Assembly (NCBI GenBank): GCA_025464095.1
Contig: JAODMF010000008.1
Coordinates: 1-50,250 of the forward strand
Origin: Glaciihabitans sp.
GTDB taxonomy: Bacteria > Actinomycetota > Actinomycetes > Actinomycetales > Microbacteriaceae
Direction of reading: 5' to 3'
Length of the DNA: 50,250 bases
Part shown: positions 28,025 to 35,831 of the stretch, piece by piece
Layout: each line of letters opens with the position of its first letter
Numbering within the stretch: position 1 is the first letter of the stretch
Translations under genes and position numbers: made by a program
The notes under the pieces: generated by a model
Seen by the model: the letters and a program-made list of their open reading frames with translations, nothing else
The model's database searches: none
What the model was told of the DNA's origin: nothing

Positions 28025-28579
28025 ATGACAACCACAACATCAACGACACCCGGCCACACCGCCGCCGTGCCCCGCGGGGGCGGTGCCCGCCGCACCCGCC
28101 GCCAGAACGCCGAGCATGGGTTCGCCGCATCCAAGCAACTCACCGACAGCCTGCAGAAGGTGCTGGTCGACCTCATCGAACTTCACCTTCAAGGCAAGCA
28201 GGCGCACTGGAACGTCGTCGGTCGCAACTTCCGCGACCTGCACCTGCAGCTCGATGAGATCATCGAGGCCGCGCGCGAGTTCAGCGACGTCGTCGCCGAG
28301 CGGATGCGCGCGCTGCACGGCATGCCGGATGGGCGCAGCGACACGGTGGCCGCGACGACCACCCTGCCCGCCTACCCCAACGGCGAGATCCTGACGACCG
28401 ACACAATCGACCTCATCACGGAGCGGCTCGAAGACGTCGTCTCCACCATTCGCGAGGTGCACGACTCGGTGGATGATGAAGACCCGACCAGTGCGGACGT
28501 GCTGCACCAGATCATCGACAAACTGGAACAGTTTGCGTGGATGGTGTCGGCGGAGAACCGCACCCCCGCGAAGAACTGA
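28025..28579 (+). CDS. dps: Dps family DNA-binding ferritin-like protein
   Basis: A 184-residue ferritin-fold protein that forms 12-mers, oxidises iron with hydrogen peroxide and protects DNA. The ferroxidase residues characteristic of Dps are all present: His61 (KQAHWNVVG), His73 and Asp77 (DLHLQLDE), and Asp88 and Glu92 (SDVVAERM). A basic N-terminal tail, GGGARRTRRQNAEHG (residues 18-32), may bind DNA. Start ATG 28025 follows a purine-rich GAAAGAGAGAAAGAG. It is monocistronic with a hairpin right after its stop. Oxidative-stress or stationary-phase control is likely by family, though no operator is obvious. Confidence 0.92.
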   Translation: MTTTTSTTPGHTAAVPRGGGARRTRRQNAEHGFAASKQLTDSLQKVLVDLIELHLQGKQAHWNVVGRNFRDLHLQLDEIIEAAREFSDVVAERMRALHGMPDGRSDTVAATTTLPAYPNGEILTTDTIDLITERLEDVVSTIREVHDSVDDEDPTSADVLHQIIDKLEQFAWMVSAENRTPAKN

Positions 28580-28584
28580 CCGCG

Positions 28585-28629
28585 GCTCCGGCGGCCTCCG
28601 AAGTTACTTCTCGGGAGCGCCGCCGGAGC
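28585..28629. terminator. Bidirectional hairpin between dps and a small acidic gene
   Basis: GCTCCGGCGGC (28585-28595) pairs exactly with GCCGCCGGAGC (28619-28629), and CTCCGA/TCGGGAG extends the pairing inside. It begins six bases after the dps stop and overlaps the 3' end of the convergent 43-residue gene. There is no T-run, so termination is likely but not certain. Confidence 0.5.
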
Positions 28630-28735
28630 TGGTGTCCTGCTCTTCGTCGCCGGAAGACGTGTCGGTGCCGGCACCGTTAGGCACGTCCTCCGCCGGTGTC
28701 TGTGGCGTTCCCGATTCGTTGCTTTGTGTCGCCAT
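28604..28735 (-). CDS. Small acidic protein, 43 residues
   Basis: A very short hydrophilic open frame starting ATG 28735, MATQSNESGTPQTPAEDV, and ending GGAPEK. GAGGGAGA lies 5 bases upstream and the composition (Ser, Thr, Gly, Asp, Glu, Pro) suggests an intrinsically disordered protein. The ribosome site overlaps the TAG stop of the upstream gene at 28738, so the two are probably translated together. There is no known family. Its last codons lie inside the hairpin that follows dps. Confidence rests on the ribosome site and gene spacing. Confidence 0.55.
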   Translation of the reverse strand: MATQSNESGTPQTPAEDVPNGAGTDTSSGDEEQDTSSGGAPEK

Positions 28736-28737
28736 TT

Positions 28738-29091
28738 CTATCTCCCTCGGTCGGCGTCGCCGATGTCATCGTTGCCGCCGTAGTACGCCTCCGGTGAGTC
28801 GTCGGCGAGCACCGACGGAGGCGAGGTGATGAGAGCGCCTTTGCGCCTCATGCGCGCGACGGCGGCCGAGTTGTCCGGTTCGGGCAGCTCGGAGCGTGCG
28901 GTCTCGACAACCAGCGGGATCGACCCGCCGAGCAGCAGCGTCGCGGCAACGCCCACCCCCTCAGTACTGATCACGTTGAGCTTGACCGCATCGCTTCGGT
29001 TCGGACCGAGCTTCGCCGAATACTCGACCAGGACGTCCGCCGCTTCCGTCCCGATCAGCATCGACCTCTGTCCGTAGCTCAAGTGCTTCAC
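28738..29091 (-). CDS. Hypothetical protein, 117 residues
   Basis: An unrecognised soluble protein. GTG 29091 gives KHLSYGQRSMLIGTEAADVL; ATG 29061 is an alternative that begins at MLIGTEAADVLVEYSAKLG. Residues ~11-65 alternate hydrophobic and polar residues as in an alpha/beta domain (VKLNVISTEGVGVAATLLL), and the C-terminal ~50 residues are charged and Gly/Asp-rich. The pattern IGTEAADVLVEYSA recalls small Microbacteriaceae proteins of unknown function. It is the first gene of a two-gene minus-strand unit with the 43-residue protein. No function can be assigned. Confidence 0.6.
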   Translation of the reverse strand: MKHLSYGQRSMLIGTEAADVLVEYSAKLGPNRSDAVKLNVISTEGVGVAATLLLGGSIPLVVETARSELPEPDNSAAVARMRRKGALITSPPSVLADDSPEAYYGGNDDIGDADRGR

Positions 29092-29273
29092 ACTGCGATC
29101 GTAGGAATGCGGCGATTGCCCCGCAGGGGGTTGACACGGCCGCGCGCGACGGCGGTTGCCGCCCTACTCCCCCGGGAAGCTGGCGCGCAAGGGGCTGCTG
29201 CCGCTGCGCCTAGGTGGCTAGCGTGAAGGCGGTGCTCACAAAGCATCCTTGGGATAAATCATTAGGAGTTGTC

Positions 29274-29438
29274 ATGAACATCCTGCTTATCATCGTCGCC
29301 ATTATCGCCATCGCGCTGCTGCTTACCGGCGGGCTGGTCAAGGCCGTCGGCTTCCTGCTGTGGGTCGGAATCGTGCTACTCGTGATTGCGGTGATCGTGT
29401 TCCTGATCCGGTCAATCTCGGGGCGTCGTTCCATTTAG
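29274..29438 (+). CDS. Small hydrophobic membrane protein, 54 residues
   Basis: MNILLIIVAIIAIALLLTGG followed by a second hydrophobic stretch (VGFLLWVGIVLLVIAVIVFLI) and a basic tail RSISGRRSI. It has two predicted membrane helices with almost no loop between them, so it is a hairpin-type membrane protein. Start ATG 29274 has TTAGGAG 6 bases upstream. The preceding 180 bp contain the promoter region. Small proteins of this kind are often stress-related in actinobacteria, but nothing here proves that. A strong terminator lies 29 bp after the stop. Confidence 0.65.
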   Translation: MNILLIIVAIIAIALLLTGGLVKAVGFLLWVGIVLLVIAVIVFLIRSISGRRSI

Positions 29439-29466
29439 CCCTGCGGCTTGCGCCGCGCCATCCGAT

Positions 29467-29506
29467 AACGCCCTCTCCTCGACTTCGGTCAGGGGGAGGG
29501 CGTTTT
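29467..29506 (+). terminator. Rho-independent terminator
   Basis: AACGCCCTC (29467-29475) pairs with GAGGGCGTT (29496-29504), extended by CC/GG inside, and a TTTT run lies at 29503-29506. It ends the small membrane gene. The right arm lies in the last codons of the convergent YdeI-like gene, so it may also serve in reverse. Confidence 0.8.
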
Positions 29507-30079
29507 CTGTGGGTAGATTGTCTCGCCGCGCTCGAGCATCGCCACGAATTCGGTGATCTTGCGGGCGCGCGTCTCCGCCCGCTTCACGGTGCCGATTCGA
29601 AAGAGCACTGCGTAGCGATTCTGGCTGCTGAGTGTGCCGAAAAACGCCTGCGCCGTTGGATTTGCGGCGAGAGCGGCAGCGAGGTCGTCGGGAACGGTCG
29701 CCGAACTCGACGGGGCGTAGGCGGCATCCCAGCGGCCGTCGGCTTTCGCCCGCTCCACCTCGGCCAGGCCGGCGGGTTGCATCTGGCCGGATTCGATCAG
29801 GGCGAGTGCGCTGTCGCGGTTGATTTGCGACCAGGTGCTGCGCGACCGGCGCGGGCCGAAGCTCTGCAGCCAGTAGTCCTCGTCGAGGCTGCCGGACTGG
29901 CCGTCGATCCAGCCGTGCCGCAGTGCGATGTCGAGCGCCTCTGCCCGCGTCACGCTCTGCTTTTCGCGACCCTTCCTGGCTATGGCGAGACGGACTCCGG
30001 GCGAGGACGTCGCGTTGGCGAGCATCCATTCGGCCCACTCGGCGACGGAGGCGCAGTACAGGATCTCCCGATCGACCAT
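29489..30079 (-). CDS. YdeI/OmpD-associated family protein
   Basis: A 196-residue protein. Recognised from EWAEWMLANATSSPGVRLAIARK, the ALDIALRHGWIDGQSGSLDEDYWLQ region with its FGPRRSRSTWSQINRD stretch, and the C-terminal RAETRARKITEFVAMLERGE. These match the YdeI/OmpD-associated (DUF1905-like) helical proteins of unknown function, often linked with resistance to cationic peptides. The start is ATG 30079, MVDREILY. It has no signal or membrane segment. It is divergent from the Fpg/Nei gene across the long inverted repeat. The last codons run into the terminator of the neighbouring small membrane gene. Confidence 0.85.
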   Translation of the reverse strand: MVDREILYCASVAEWAEWMLANATSSPGVRLAIARKGREKQSVTRAEALDIALRHGWIDGQSGSLDEDYWLQSFGPRRSRSTWSQINRDSALALIESGQMQPAGLAEVERAKADGRWDAAYAPSSSATVPDDLAAALAANPTAQAFFGTLSSQNRYAVLFRIGTVKRAETRARKITEFVAMLERGETIYPQKTPSP

Positions 30080-30112
30080 ACGTCTCAGGCTAGCGACGCC
30101 CTGCAAGTTCGT

Positions 30113-30196
30113 CCCCTCTTTACGCGAGTTGCCTGGTTTGGTCGCTCTGGGCGCGCTCATAGCGACCAAACCAGGCAACTCGGGTAAAAAAGGGGG
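30113..30196. repeat. Long perfect inverted repeat in the ydeI/fpg divergent region
   Basis: The 22-base arm 30125-30146 is exactly complementary to 30161-30182, with a 14-base loop. Beyond one mismatch, 30119-30123 pairs with 30184-30188, and CCCC near 30113 can pair with the G-run at 30192-30196, so the whole element spans about 84 bp. It occupies most of the gap between the divergent ydeI-like and fpg/nei genes; the right end abuts the ribosome site of the latter. No transposase and no duplication of flanks is seen. Confidence 0.85.
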
Positions 30197-30208
30197 GAAA
30201 CTGGAAGG

Positions 30209-31069
30209 GTGCCGGAGTTGCCCGAAGTACACGCACTGGTCAGTGACCTTGGCGGTCGGCTGGTCGGGCGCAGGGTCGAGCGTCTGGACATCCTCGCTTT
30301 CGCCGCGCTCAAGACCTTCGACCCGCCGGTCTCGAGCCTCTCCGACGGAATCGTCGGCGCGGTCACGCGGCATGGCAAGTTTCTCGACCTGCTCGTCGGC
30401 GAGGTGCACCTGGTCATTCACCTGGCCCGCGCCGGCTGGATCCGCTGGCGCGAGAACGCCCCCGTGCTCTCCGGCAGGCCCGGCCATGGCCCGCTGGCCG
30501 CTCGGCTCGTGCTCAACGACGCCTCCGGTTTCGACGTGACCGAAGCGGGCACCAGGAAGAGCCTCGCCATTTACGTCGTGCGCTCCCCGGCGGAAGTCCC
30601 CGGAATCGCGCGACTGGGACCCGACCCGCTGGCCGCCGGGTTCACCGAGCAGCGTTTCGCCGACATCCTCGCCGCCGCCGGCCGATCGCAGATCAAAGGG
30701 GTGTTGCGCAACCAGTCGACGATCGCCGGGATCGGCAACGCGTACTCCGACGAGATCCTGCACGCGGCAAAGATGTCACCGTTCAAACCAGCGTCGATGT
30801 CAGCGGATGAGGCGGCCCGGCTGTTCGAGGCGATGCAGTCCACGCTCCGGGCAGCAATTGCGCGGGCCGACGGACTCGCGGCATCCGAGTTGAAGGCCGA
30901 GAAGAAGTCGAACCTCCGCGTGCACGGTCGAACGGGCGAGGCCTGCCCGGTATGCGGCGACACGGTGCGACAGGTGCGGTTTGCCGACTCCACGCTGCAG
31001 TACTGCCCGACCTGCCAGACCGGCGGAAAGCCCCTCGCGGACCGGGTGCTCTCGCGGCTGCTGAAGTAG
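30209..31069 (+). CDS. Fpg/Nei family DNA glycosylase
   Basis: A 286-residue base-excision repair enzyme that removes oxidised bases and cuts at abasic sites. The N-terminus after the GTG start is Pro-Glu-Leu-Pro-Glu-Val, where Pro2 is the catalytic nucleophile and Glu3 the general acid. The helix-two-turns-helix GIGNAYSDEILHAAKMSP (about 175-192) binds DNA. The C-terminal zinc finger is Cys246-x2-Cys249-x16-Cys266-x2-Cys269. LAFAALKTFDPP and HGKFLDL fit the Nei-like side of the family more than MutM, so substrate could be formamidopyrimidine or oxidised pyrimidines. The ribosome site AGGGGGG lies 12 bases before the start. It probably has its own promoter near or inside the long inverted repeat. 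Confidence 0.9.
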   Translation: MPELPEVHALVSDLGGRLVGRRVERLDILAFAALKTFDPPVSSLSDGIVGAVTRHGKFLDLLVGEVHLVIHLARAGWIRWRENAPVLSGRPGHGPLAARLVLNDASGFDVTEAGTRKSLAIYVVRSPAEVPGIARLGPDPLAAGFTEQRFADILAAAGRSQIKGVLRNQSTIAGIGNAYSDEILHAAKMSPFKPASMSADEAARLFEAMQSTLRAAIARADGLAASELKAEKKSNLRVHGRTGEACPVCGDTVRQVRFADSTLQYCPTCQTGGKPLADRVLSRLLK

Positions 31070-31088
31070 CGCGCAGGGACGACTTGCC

Positions 31089-32297
31089 TCAGGCCGGTGC
31101 TGCCGGCGCGAACACTTTCCGGGCGAGGACGGCACCCGCTGTGGCGACCGCGAACAGCGCCGCAGCGACGAACGGCACCGCTCGCAGAGCGCCACCGTCG
31201 ACGAGCGCGGCACCGAGAAGAGAACCGCCGCTGATCGCAATCTGGAACGCGACCACGTACACCGCAGATGCGGCATCCTGCGCCCCGGGCACGACCCGCA
31301 GCACTGAGGCCTGAAGTGCGACAGGCGCGACGGCGAACGCGGCGCCCCAGAGCACGACGGCGATGGTCGCGAGCACCGGCCCCCGACTGATCGCGAGCGC
31401 GAAGATCGCGAGAGCACAGAGGCCCAGCCCCGAGGCCATCACCAGCACCGCACGGCTGTCGATGATGCGCGCCACCGCAAGAGTCGAGATGCACGCCGCG
31501 AGTCCGAAGGCGAGAAGCACTGCGCTGAGCCCGGCTCCGCTGATCCCACCGTTCGCATGCAGCAGCGGCGCGAGGTAGGTGAGCGCGTCGAAATGCGCGA
31601 CCATCGAGATGATCGTGACACCGCAGAGGATGGCGAGGTTGCGATGACGCAATACCCGAATGGATGCCACCAGCGCCGCCCGAACCCCGACCCGGTGATC
31701 GTCGTGGACGTCCAGTCGCGGCAGCACAATCGCAAGAGCGACCGTGCAGAGCGCGCCACACGCCGCGAGCGCGAGAAACGCGGCCCGCCACCCGGCGAGC
31801 TGCCCGACCAGTGTGGTGAGTGGCACGCCGACCACGAGAGCGGCGGTCCCTCCGACGAATACGAGCGACATGGCGTGGCCGCCCTGCCCGCGCGGCGCCA
31901 GCCGAGCTGCCGCGGGAGCGACGGCGGACCAGAAGATGCCGTGCGCCAGGGCACAGAGCAATCGGCTGATGATCAGCAGGGCGAATGTCGGGGCGAACGC
32001 TGCCGCGAGCTGGGACAGTGAAAACACGCCGATGCAGGCGACGATGAGCAGGTTACGCGGAACGCGCATGGTGACAGCCGTCAGCGGGATGGCTGAGGCC
32101 CCGGCCACGATGGCGTAGCTGGTCAGCAGCAGGCCCACGCTCGCCTGGCTGGTGTGCAGGCCATCCGAAATCTGCGGCAGGAGCCCAACCGGCAGGGTCT
32201 CCGAGGTGACGTAGACGAAGGTCGAGAACGCGAGGGCGAGGATTGCGCCCCGGTGCAGTCGAGCGGGGTGGACGCCATACTCGAGCGCCACTGTCAT
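31089..32297 (-). CDS. MFS transporter, sugar/drug efflux type
   Basis: A 402-residue protein with 12 predicted membrane helices. The TETLPVGLLPQISDGLHTSQASVGLLLTSYA start, helix 4 SRLLCALAHGIFWS and the GWRAAFLALA segment match the AraJ/YdhP/CmlR-type exporters of the DHA1 family, which export arabinose-like sugars, chloramphenicol or other small molecules. No specific substrate can be read. Start is ATG 32297. It is a single minus-strand gene: convergent with the DNA glycosylase, and divergent from the sugar-binding protein gene. Confidence 0.85.
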   Translation of the reverse strand: MTVALEYGVHPARLHRGAILALAFSTFVYVTSETLPVGLLPQISDGLHTSQASVGLLLTSYAIVAGASAIPLTAVTMRVPRNLLIVACIGVFSLSQLAAAFAPTFALLIISRLLCALAHGIFWSAVAPAAARLAPRGQGGHAMSLVFVGGTAALVVGVPLTTLVGQLAGWRAAFLALAACGALCTVALAIVLPRLDVHDDHRVGVRAALVASIRVLRHRNLAILCGVTIISMVAHFDALTYLAPLLHANGGISGAGLSAVLLAFGLAACISTLAVARIIDSRAVLVMASGLGLCALAIFALAISRGPVLATIAVVLWGAAFAVAPVALQASVLRVVPGAQDAASAVYVVAFQIAISGGSLLGAALVDGGALRAVPFVAAALFAVATAGAVLARKVFAPAAPA

Positions 32298-32352
32298 GCA
32301 CTAATCCTAGGAGCGGTCGGGCACTCGTCCTCCGCCGCCGAGGCGGCCGCCC

Positions 32353-32416
32353 CGGGAGAACCGCTTTACCACTTCTCGACCGAGATGTAATGCCCTTCTC
32401 CGGGAGAAACGGTTCG
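32353..32416. promoter_or_regulatory. Pair of CGGGAGAA repeats upstream of the sugar-binding protein gene
   Basis: CGGGAGAACCGCTT at 32353 and CGGGAGAAACGGTT at 32401 are near-copies 48 bp apart, in the 216-bp gap before the binding-protein gene. A related CCGGAGAAACG lies on the opposite strand (35761-35771) upstream of the permease operon. The central CG and partial symmetry of AACGGTT would suit a LacI-type regulator, but no regulator gene is present. Motif copies are seen; a binding role is inferred. Confidence 0.4.
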
Positions 32417-32513
32417 TCTTACCGTGCGAAGAGAGGTTCGCCCGGCTACACCACTTCGCGGCGCGAACCCGCGCCCGCGTGCTGGCGGGCCTCACTGGGA
32501 GAAGGACCACGCC

Positions 32514-33890
32514 ATGAAACACGTAACGAGAGCACTGGCTGTGGGGGCAGTCATGACCATCACCGTCGCTCTGGCGGCATGCACGCCCGCTGCGGGCGGC
32601 GGGGCGGCGAAAACCGATTTCCCCACTACCGTGACCGGCCCGCTCAAAGCCTGGGGCTTTGACAATGCGGACGAGGTCGGCACCAGCCGTCTCGACTATG
32701 CGAAAGCGCTGCTGGCCAGCAAGAAGGTCACGGTCACGATGGACGCCACCCAGTTCGACGCGCAGAAGTTCACGACTCTCGCCGCGAGCGGGCGGATTCC
32801 GGATGTCGTGCAGATGAGCGCTTCATTCGTCACGACCTACGCCGCCAAGGGTCTCATCCTGCCGCTGGACAAGTGCTATTCGGCGCACAACGTCGACCCA
32901 GCGACGCGGTTCTACCCGGCGGTACTGGGTGACGTTTCGTACCAGGGCAAGGTGTGGGCGGTGCCGCAGTTCTACCAGCCCCCGGCCATCATGCTCAACA
33001 TGCGCGTGCTGAAGGCAGCGGGCGTAACGCCCGACCAGATCGACACCTCGAAGCCGGCTGAGCTGCTTGCTGCGGTGAAGGCGATGACGAAACTCAACGG
33101 TAAAAATCCAACGACCGTCGGCTTCGATACGCAGGCGACCGGCCAGGCCGGGCTCTGGATTCTCGGGCTTGGCGGCAGCATCATCGACAAGACGGGCAAG
33201 CCAACGCTCGACAACCCTGCCAACACGAAGGGGATCGACTTTCTCAAGCAGATCAACGACGCGCAGGGCGGGTACGCCAACGTGAAGAGCTTCACCGACT
33301 CCTTCGATTTCTTTGGCGCGAAGAATCAATTCGTCAGAGACCAGGTCGGAGCTGAGGTCGACAACCAGTGGTACGTGAATGTGTTGACACCGTTCGTGAA
33401 GAGCGTCGACATCCAGACCGTGCCCTTCCGGGACGCGAGCGGGCAGCCGTTCACCGTGTCCAGCGGAACAGCGTTCGTCATTCCCGCCAAGGCGAAGAAC
33501 CCGGGCGCCGCGTGCGCGTGGGCCCTCGCCCTGACCTCGGAGGCGGCGTGGCAAAAGGCCGGCGAGGCGCGCGCGCAGACGATCAAGAAGACACCGGGAG
33601 CCGTGAACACCGGACTCTTCACCGGTTCCCCGGCCGCCGACAAGGCGCTGCGGACCCAGTACGTCGTCTCCACCGGTGACGCCGGTTTTGACCAGACCAT
33701 CAGCACCTTCTACGACGTCGTCGACAAGGGCCAGACGTTCGGCTCGTCACCGGCTGGCCAGCAGATCCAGACAGAGCTGCAGAATGCGGTGAGCGCCGTA
33801 CTGACGGGTGAGAAGACGTCGGCGCAGGCGCTGAAGGATGCGCAGGGCGCGGCCCTGCGGGCGTACCAGCAGGTCGCCGGCAACCAGTGA
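32514..33890 (+). CDS. Sugar ABC transporter substrate-binding lipoprotein
   Basis: A 458-residue extracellular binding protein of the SBP family 1. The signal peptide MKHVTRALAVGAVMTITVAL ends in the lipobox LAAC with Cys23 lipidated, anchoring it outside the membrane. The fold is indicated by FAAQKFTTL-like DAQKFTTLAASGRIPDVV, PLDKCY, YQGKVWAVPQFYQP and GTAFVIPAKAKNPGAAC, typical of multiple-sugar or oligosaccharide binding proteins. Start ATG 32514 follows GGGAGAAGGA. The two matching permease genes converge on it from the other strand across a terminator. No ATPase gene is nearby; a shared MsmK-type ATPase is expected. The sugar is unknown. Confidence 0.9.
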   Translation: MKHVTRALAVGAVMTITVALAACTPAAGGGAAKTDFPTTVTGPLKAWGFDNADEVGTSRLDYAKALLASKKVTVTMDATQFDAQKFTTLAASGRIPDVVQMSASFVTTYAAKGLILPLDKCYSAHNVDPATRFYPAVLGDVSYQGKVWAVPQFYQPPAIMLNMRVLKAAGVTPDQIDTSKPAELLAAVKAMTKLNGKNPTTVGFDTQATGQAGLWILGLGGSIIDKTGKPTLDNPANTKGIDFLKQINDAQGGYANVKSFTDSFDFFGAKNQFVRDQVGAEVDNQWYVNVLTPFVKSVDIQTVPFRDASGQPFTVSSGTAFVIPAKAKNPGAACAWALALTSEAAWQKAGEARAQTIKKTPGAVNTGLFTGSPAADKALRTQYVVSTGDAGFDQTISTFYDVVDKGQTFGSSPAGQQIQTELQNAVSAVLTGEKTSAQALKDAQGAALRAYQQVAGNQ

Positions 33891-33902
33891 CCACGAAGCA
33901 GG

Positions 33903-33940
33903 GGGATGAGGCGGCGGCGCTGGCCGCTCCTCATCCCTTT
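33903..33940. terminator. Bidirectional terminator between binding-protein and permease genes
   Basis: GGGATGAGG (33903-33911) pairs with CCTCATCCC (33929-33937), with GCGGC/GCCGC pairing inside the loop, followed by TTT. It lies between the convergent SBP and permease genes, and its right arm includes the permease stop codon. Confidence 0.75.
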
Positions 33941-34800
33941 CGTGCCTGCGTTGCGACGCCGTCGAGGATGTAACGCTGTCCGAACGCGAACAGGAGCAGC
34001 ATCGGCACAGTGACGATCAGTGCGGCCACCATCACGTACTGGTAGTCGCCGTGGCCCCCGTTGGTCGGGCTGAAACGGGTCATCGCCGAGGCGATGCCGA
34101 GCGGAACCGTGAACGTTTCGCTTGCCCCGAAGTTGAGGTACACGAGCGCGCCCTGCAGGTTGTTCCAGCTGGCCTGGAACTCGAAGATGAACACGATGAT
34201 GAACGAGGGGATCGACAGCGGCATGGCGATGCGCCAAAACAGCCCAAAGTAGCCAACGCCATCCATCCGCGCGGCCTCGAAAAGCTCGCGAGGCAGCCCG
34301 AGGAAGAACTGCCGCTGCAAGAAGATGTAGAACGCTGACCCGAAGAGATTCATCCCCCACAGGGGAACGGAGGTGCCGACCAGTCCGACGCCATTCCAGA
34401 TCAGGTACTGCGGCACAAGTGTCACCGCGCCCGGCAGCATCATCGTCGCCAGCACGAGTCCGAACAGGATGTTGCGCCCGGGAAACCGGAAGTAGGCGAA
34501 ACCGAAGGCGACGATGGAGCTCGACAGCGTGACGAACCCCGCGGCCAGGATGGCGATCAGCAGGCTGTTGCCGATCCAGGCCAGCAGGGGAAGCTGATTA
34601 AACGCCTCGACATAATTCTGCGGCTGGAAAACGGCGGGAACGAGCGAGTTGTCGAACACGTCCCCGCGGCGCTTCAGACTGGCCGCGACCAACCACACTA
34701 GGGGGTACAGAAACAGCAGCGACAGCGCGCCCACGATGAGCCAGCGCACCAGTTTGCTCACCCGTGGCGCTTCGCGCACCCGGTGCTGCACAGCGGTCAT
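33931..34800 (-). CDS. Sugar ABC transporter permease (MalG type)
   Basis: A 289-residue inner membrane protein with six predicted helices, residues ~18-280. The EAA loop that contacts the ATPase is ELFEAARMDGVGYFGLFWRI, with the conserved Glu-Ala-Ala and Gly. It is the second member of the permease pair, the MalG or MsmG role in a multiple-sugar importer. The start ATG 34800 overlaps the stop of the upstream permease (ATGA), so the two are translationally coupled. Its 3' end runs into the terminator shared with the binding-protein gene. Confidence 0.92.
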   Translation of the reverse strand: MTAVQHRVREAPRVSKLVRWLIVGALSLLFLYPLVWLVAASLKRRGDVFDNSLVPAVFQPQNYVEAFNQLPLLAWIGNSLLIAILAAGFVTLSSSIVAFGFAYFRFPGRNILFGLVLATMMLPGAVTLVPQYLIWNGVGLVGTSVPLWGMNLFGSAFYIFLQRQFFLGLPRELFEAARMDGVGYFGLFWRIAMPLSIPSFIIVFIFEFQASWNNLQGALVYLNFGASETFTVPLGIASAMTRFSPTNGGHGDYQYVMVAALIVTVPMLLLFAFGQRYILDGVATQARKG

Positions 34801-35717
34801 CGGTTCTGCTCTCCCTCGTAGTACACGTACCGGTTTCCGATCCGCACCTGGACGAGTGAGATCAACAGGATGATGAGGAAGAGCAGCCAAGCCATTGCCG
34901 CCGCAAATCCGAAGTTGAACTGGCGGAAGGCCTGCTGGAACAGGTAGACACCGTAGAACAGCGATGCCTCCGGCGCCGCCTGCACCTGGTCGCGATAGAA
35001 CAGCAGGTAGGCCTGGTCGAACACCTGAAGCGCGGCGATGGTCAGAACGATGACGTTGAAGAAGAGCGCCCCGGAGATCATCGGCACCGTGATGCTGAAG
35101 AACTGGCGAATGGGACCGGCGCCGTCGATCGAGGAGACCTCGTACAGGTCTTTGGGCACGCTCTTGAGGGCAGCGAGCAGGATGATCATGGTGCCACTGA
35201 CGCCCCAGAGCGTCATGAGCACGATCGATGGTTTCACCCAGGTCGGGTCGAGCAACCACTGCGGTCCCTGGATACCGATCACCGCGAGCCCCTTGTTGAT
35301 CGCGCCCTGATTGCCGTTCAACAGGAGCAGGAACACCGCGGCGGTCGCGACGGCGGGAGTCATCTTCGGAAGATAGAAGATCGTGCGAAACACCCCGGAT
35401 GCTCGCCCGACCCGGTTCAGGAGCATCGCAAGGGCGAGAGCGACGATGATCTCCAGCGGCACCGCCATCACGGCATAGAACAGGGTGTTGCCCAGCGCGT
35501 GCGCGACCTTCGGATCCTCCGCGAGGGCCACGTAGTTGGCGATTCCGACCGGACTCGCGGTGCCCGATGCGAGCTGGTAGTTGGTGAACGAGATGACCAG
35601 GCTGTACGTCATGGCGCCGAGGGTGAACACGAGAAAACCGAACAGCCAGGGCGAAATGAACAGCAATCCTGCGATGCTTTCTCGTCGTCGGCTGGCTGTT
35701 CGGGCTGAGCGGGTCAT
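34797..35717 (-). CDS. Sugar ABC transporter permease (MalF type)
   Basis: A 306-residue membrane protein with six to seven predicted helices. The EAA motif is LYEVSSIDGAGPIRQFFSI, in the cytoplasmic loop before the last two helices. N-terminal RRRESIAGLLFISPWLFGF is the usual first helix of the MalF/UgpA family. Start is ATG 35717. It is the first gene of the two-gene permease operon; the region upstream (35718-35831) is shared with the divergent PHP gene and holds a copy of the GGAGAAACG motif also found before the binding-protein gene. No ATPase gene is adjacent. Confidence 0.92.
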   Translation of the reverse strand: MTRSARTASRRRESIAGLLFISPWLFGFLVFTLGAMTYSLVISFTNYQLASGTASPVGIANYVALAEDPKVAHALGNTLFYAVMAVPLEIIVALALAMLLNRVGRASGVFRTIFYLPKMTPAVATAAVFLLLLNGNQGAINKGLAVIGIQGPQWLLDPTWVKPSIVLMTLWGVSGTMIILLAALKSVPKDLYEVSSIDGAGPIRQFFSITVPMISGALFFNVIVLTIAALQVFDQAYLLFYRDQVQAAPEASLFYGVYLFQQAFRQFNFGFAAAMAWLLFLIILLISLVQVRIGNRYVYYEGEQNR

Positions 35718-35831
35718 CTTCGGAACATAAGTCCGTTCAAACTCACCGTTCTAGGACTTGCGTTTCTCCGGCACCGAGTGTTGTGCGCAGGAGGAATTGC
35801 CCCGCGGAAGGCGCCGCGAGCAAGATGAACT

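Noticed and set aside
32353..32416. CRISPR-like repeat pair
   Set aside because: Only two imperfect copies, no regular spacers and no cas genes; more likely operator sites.
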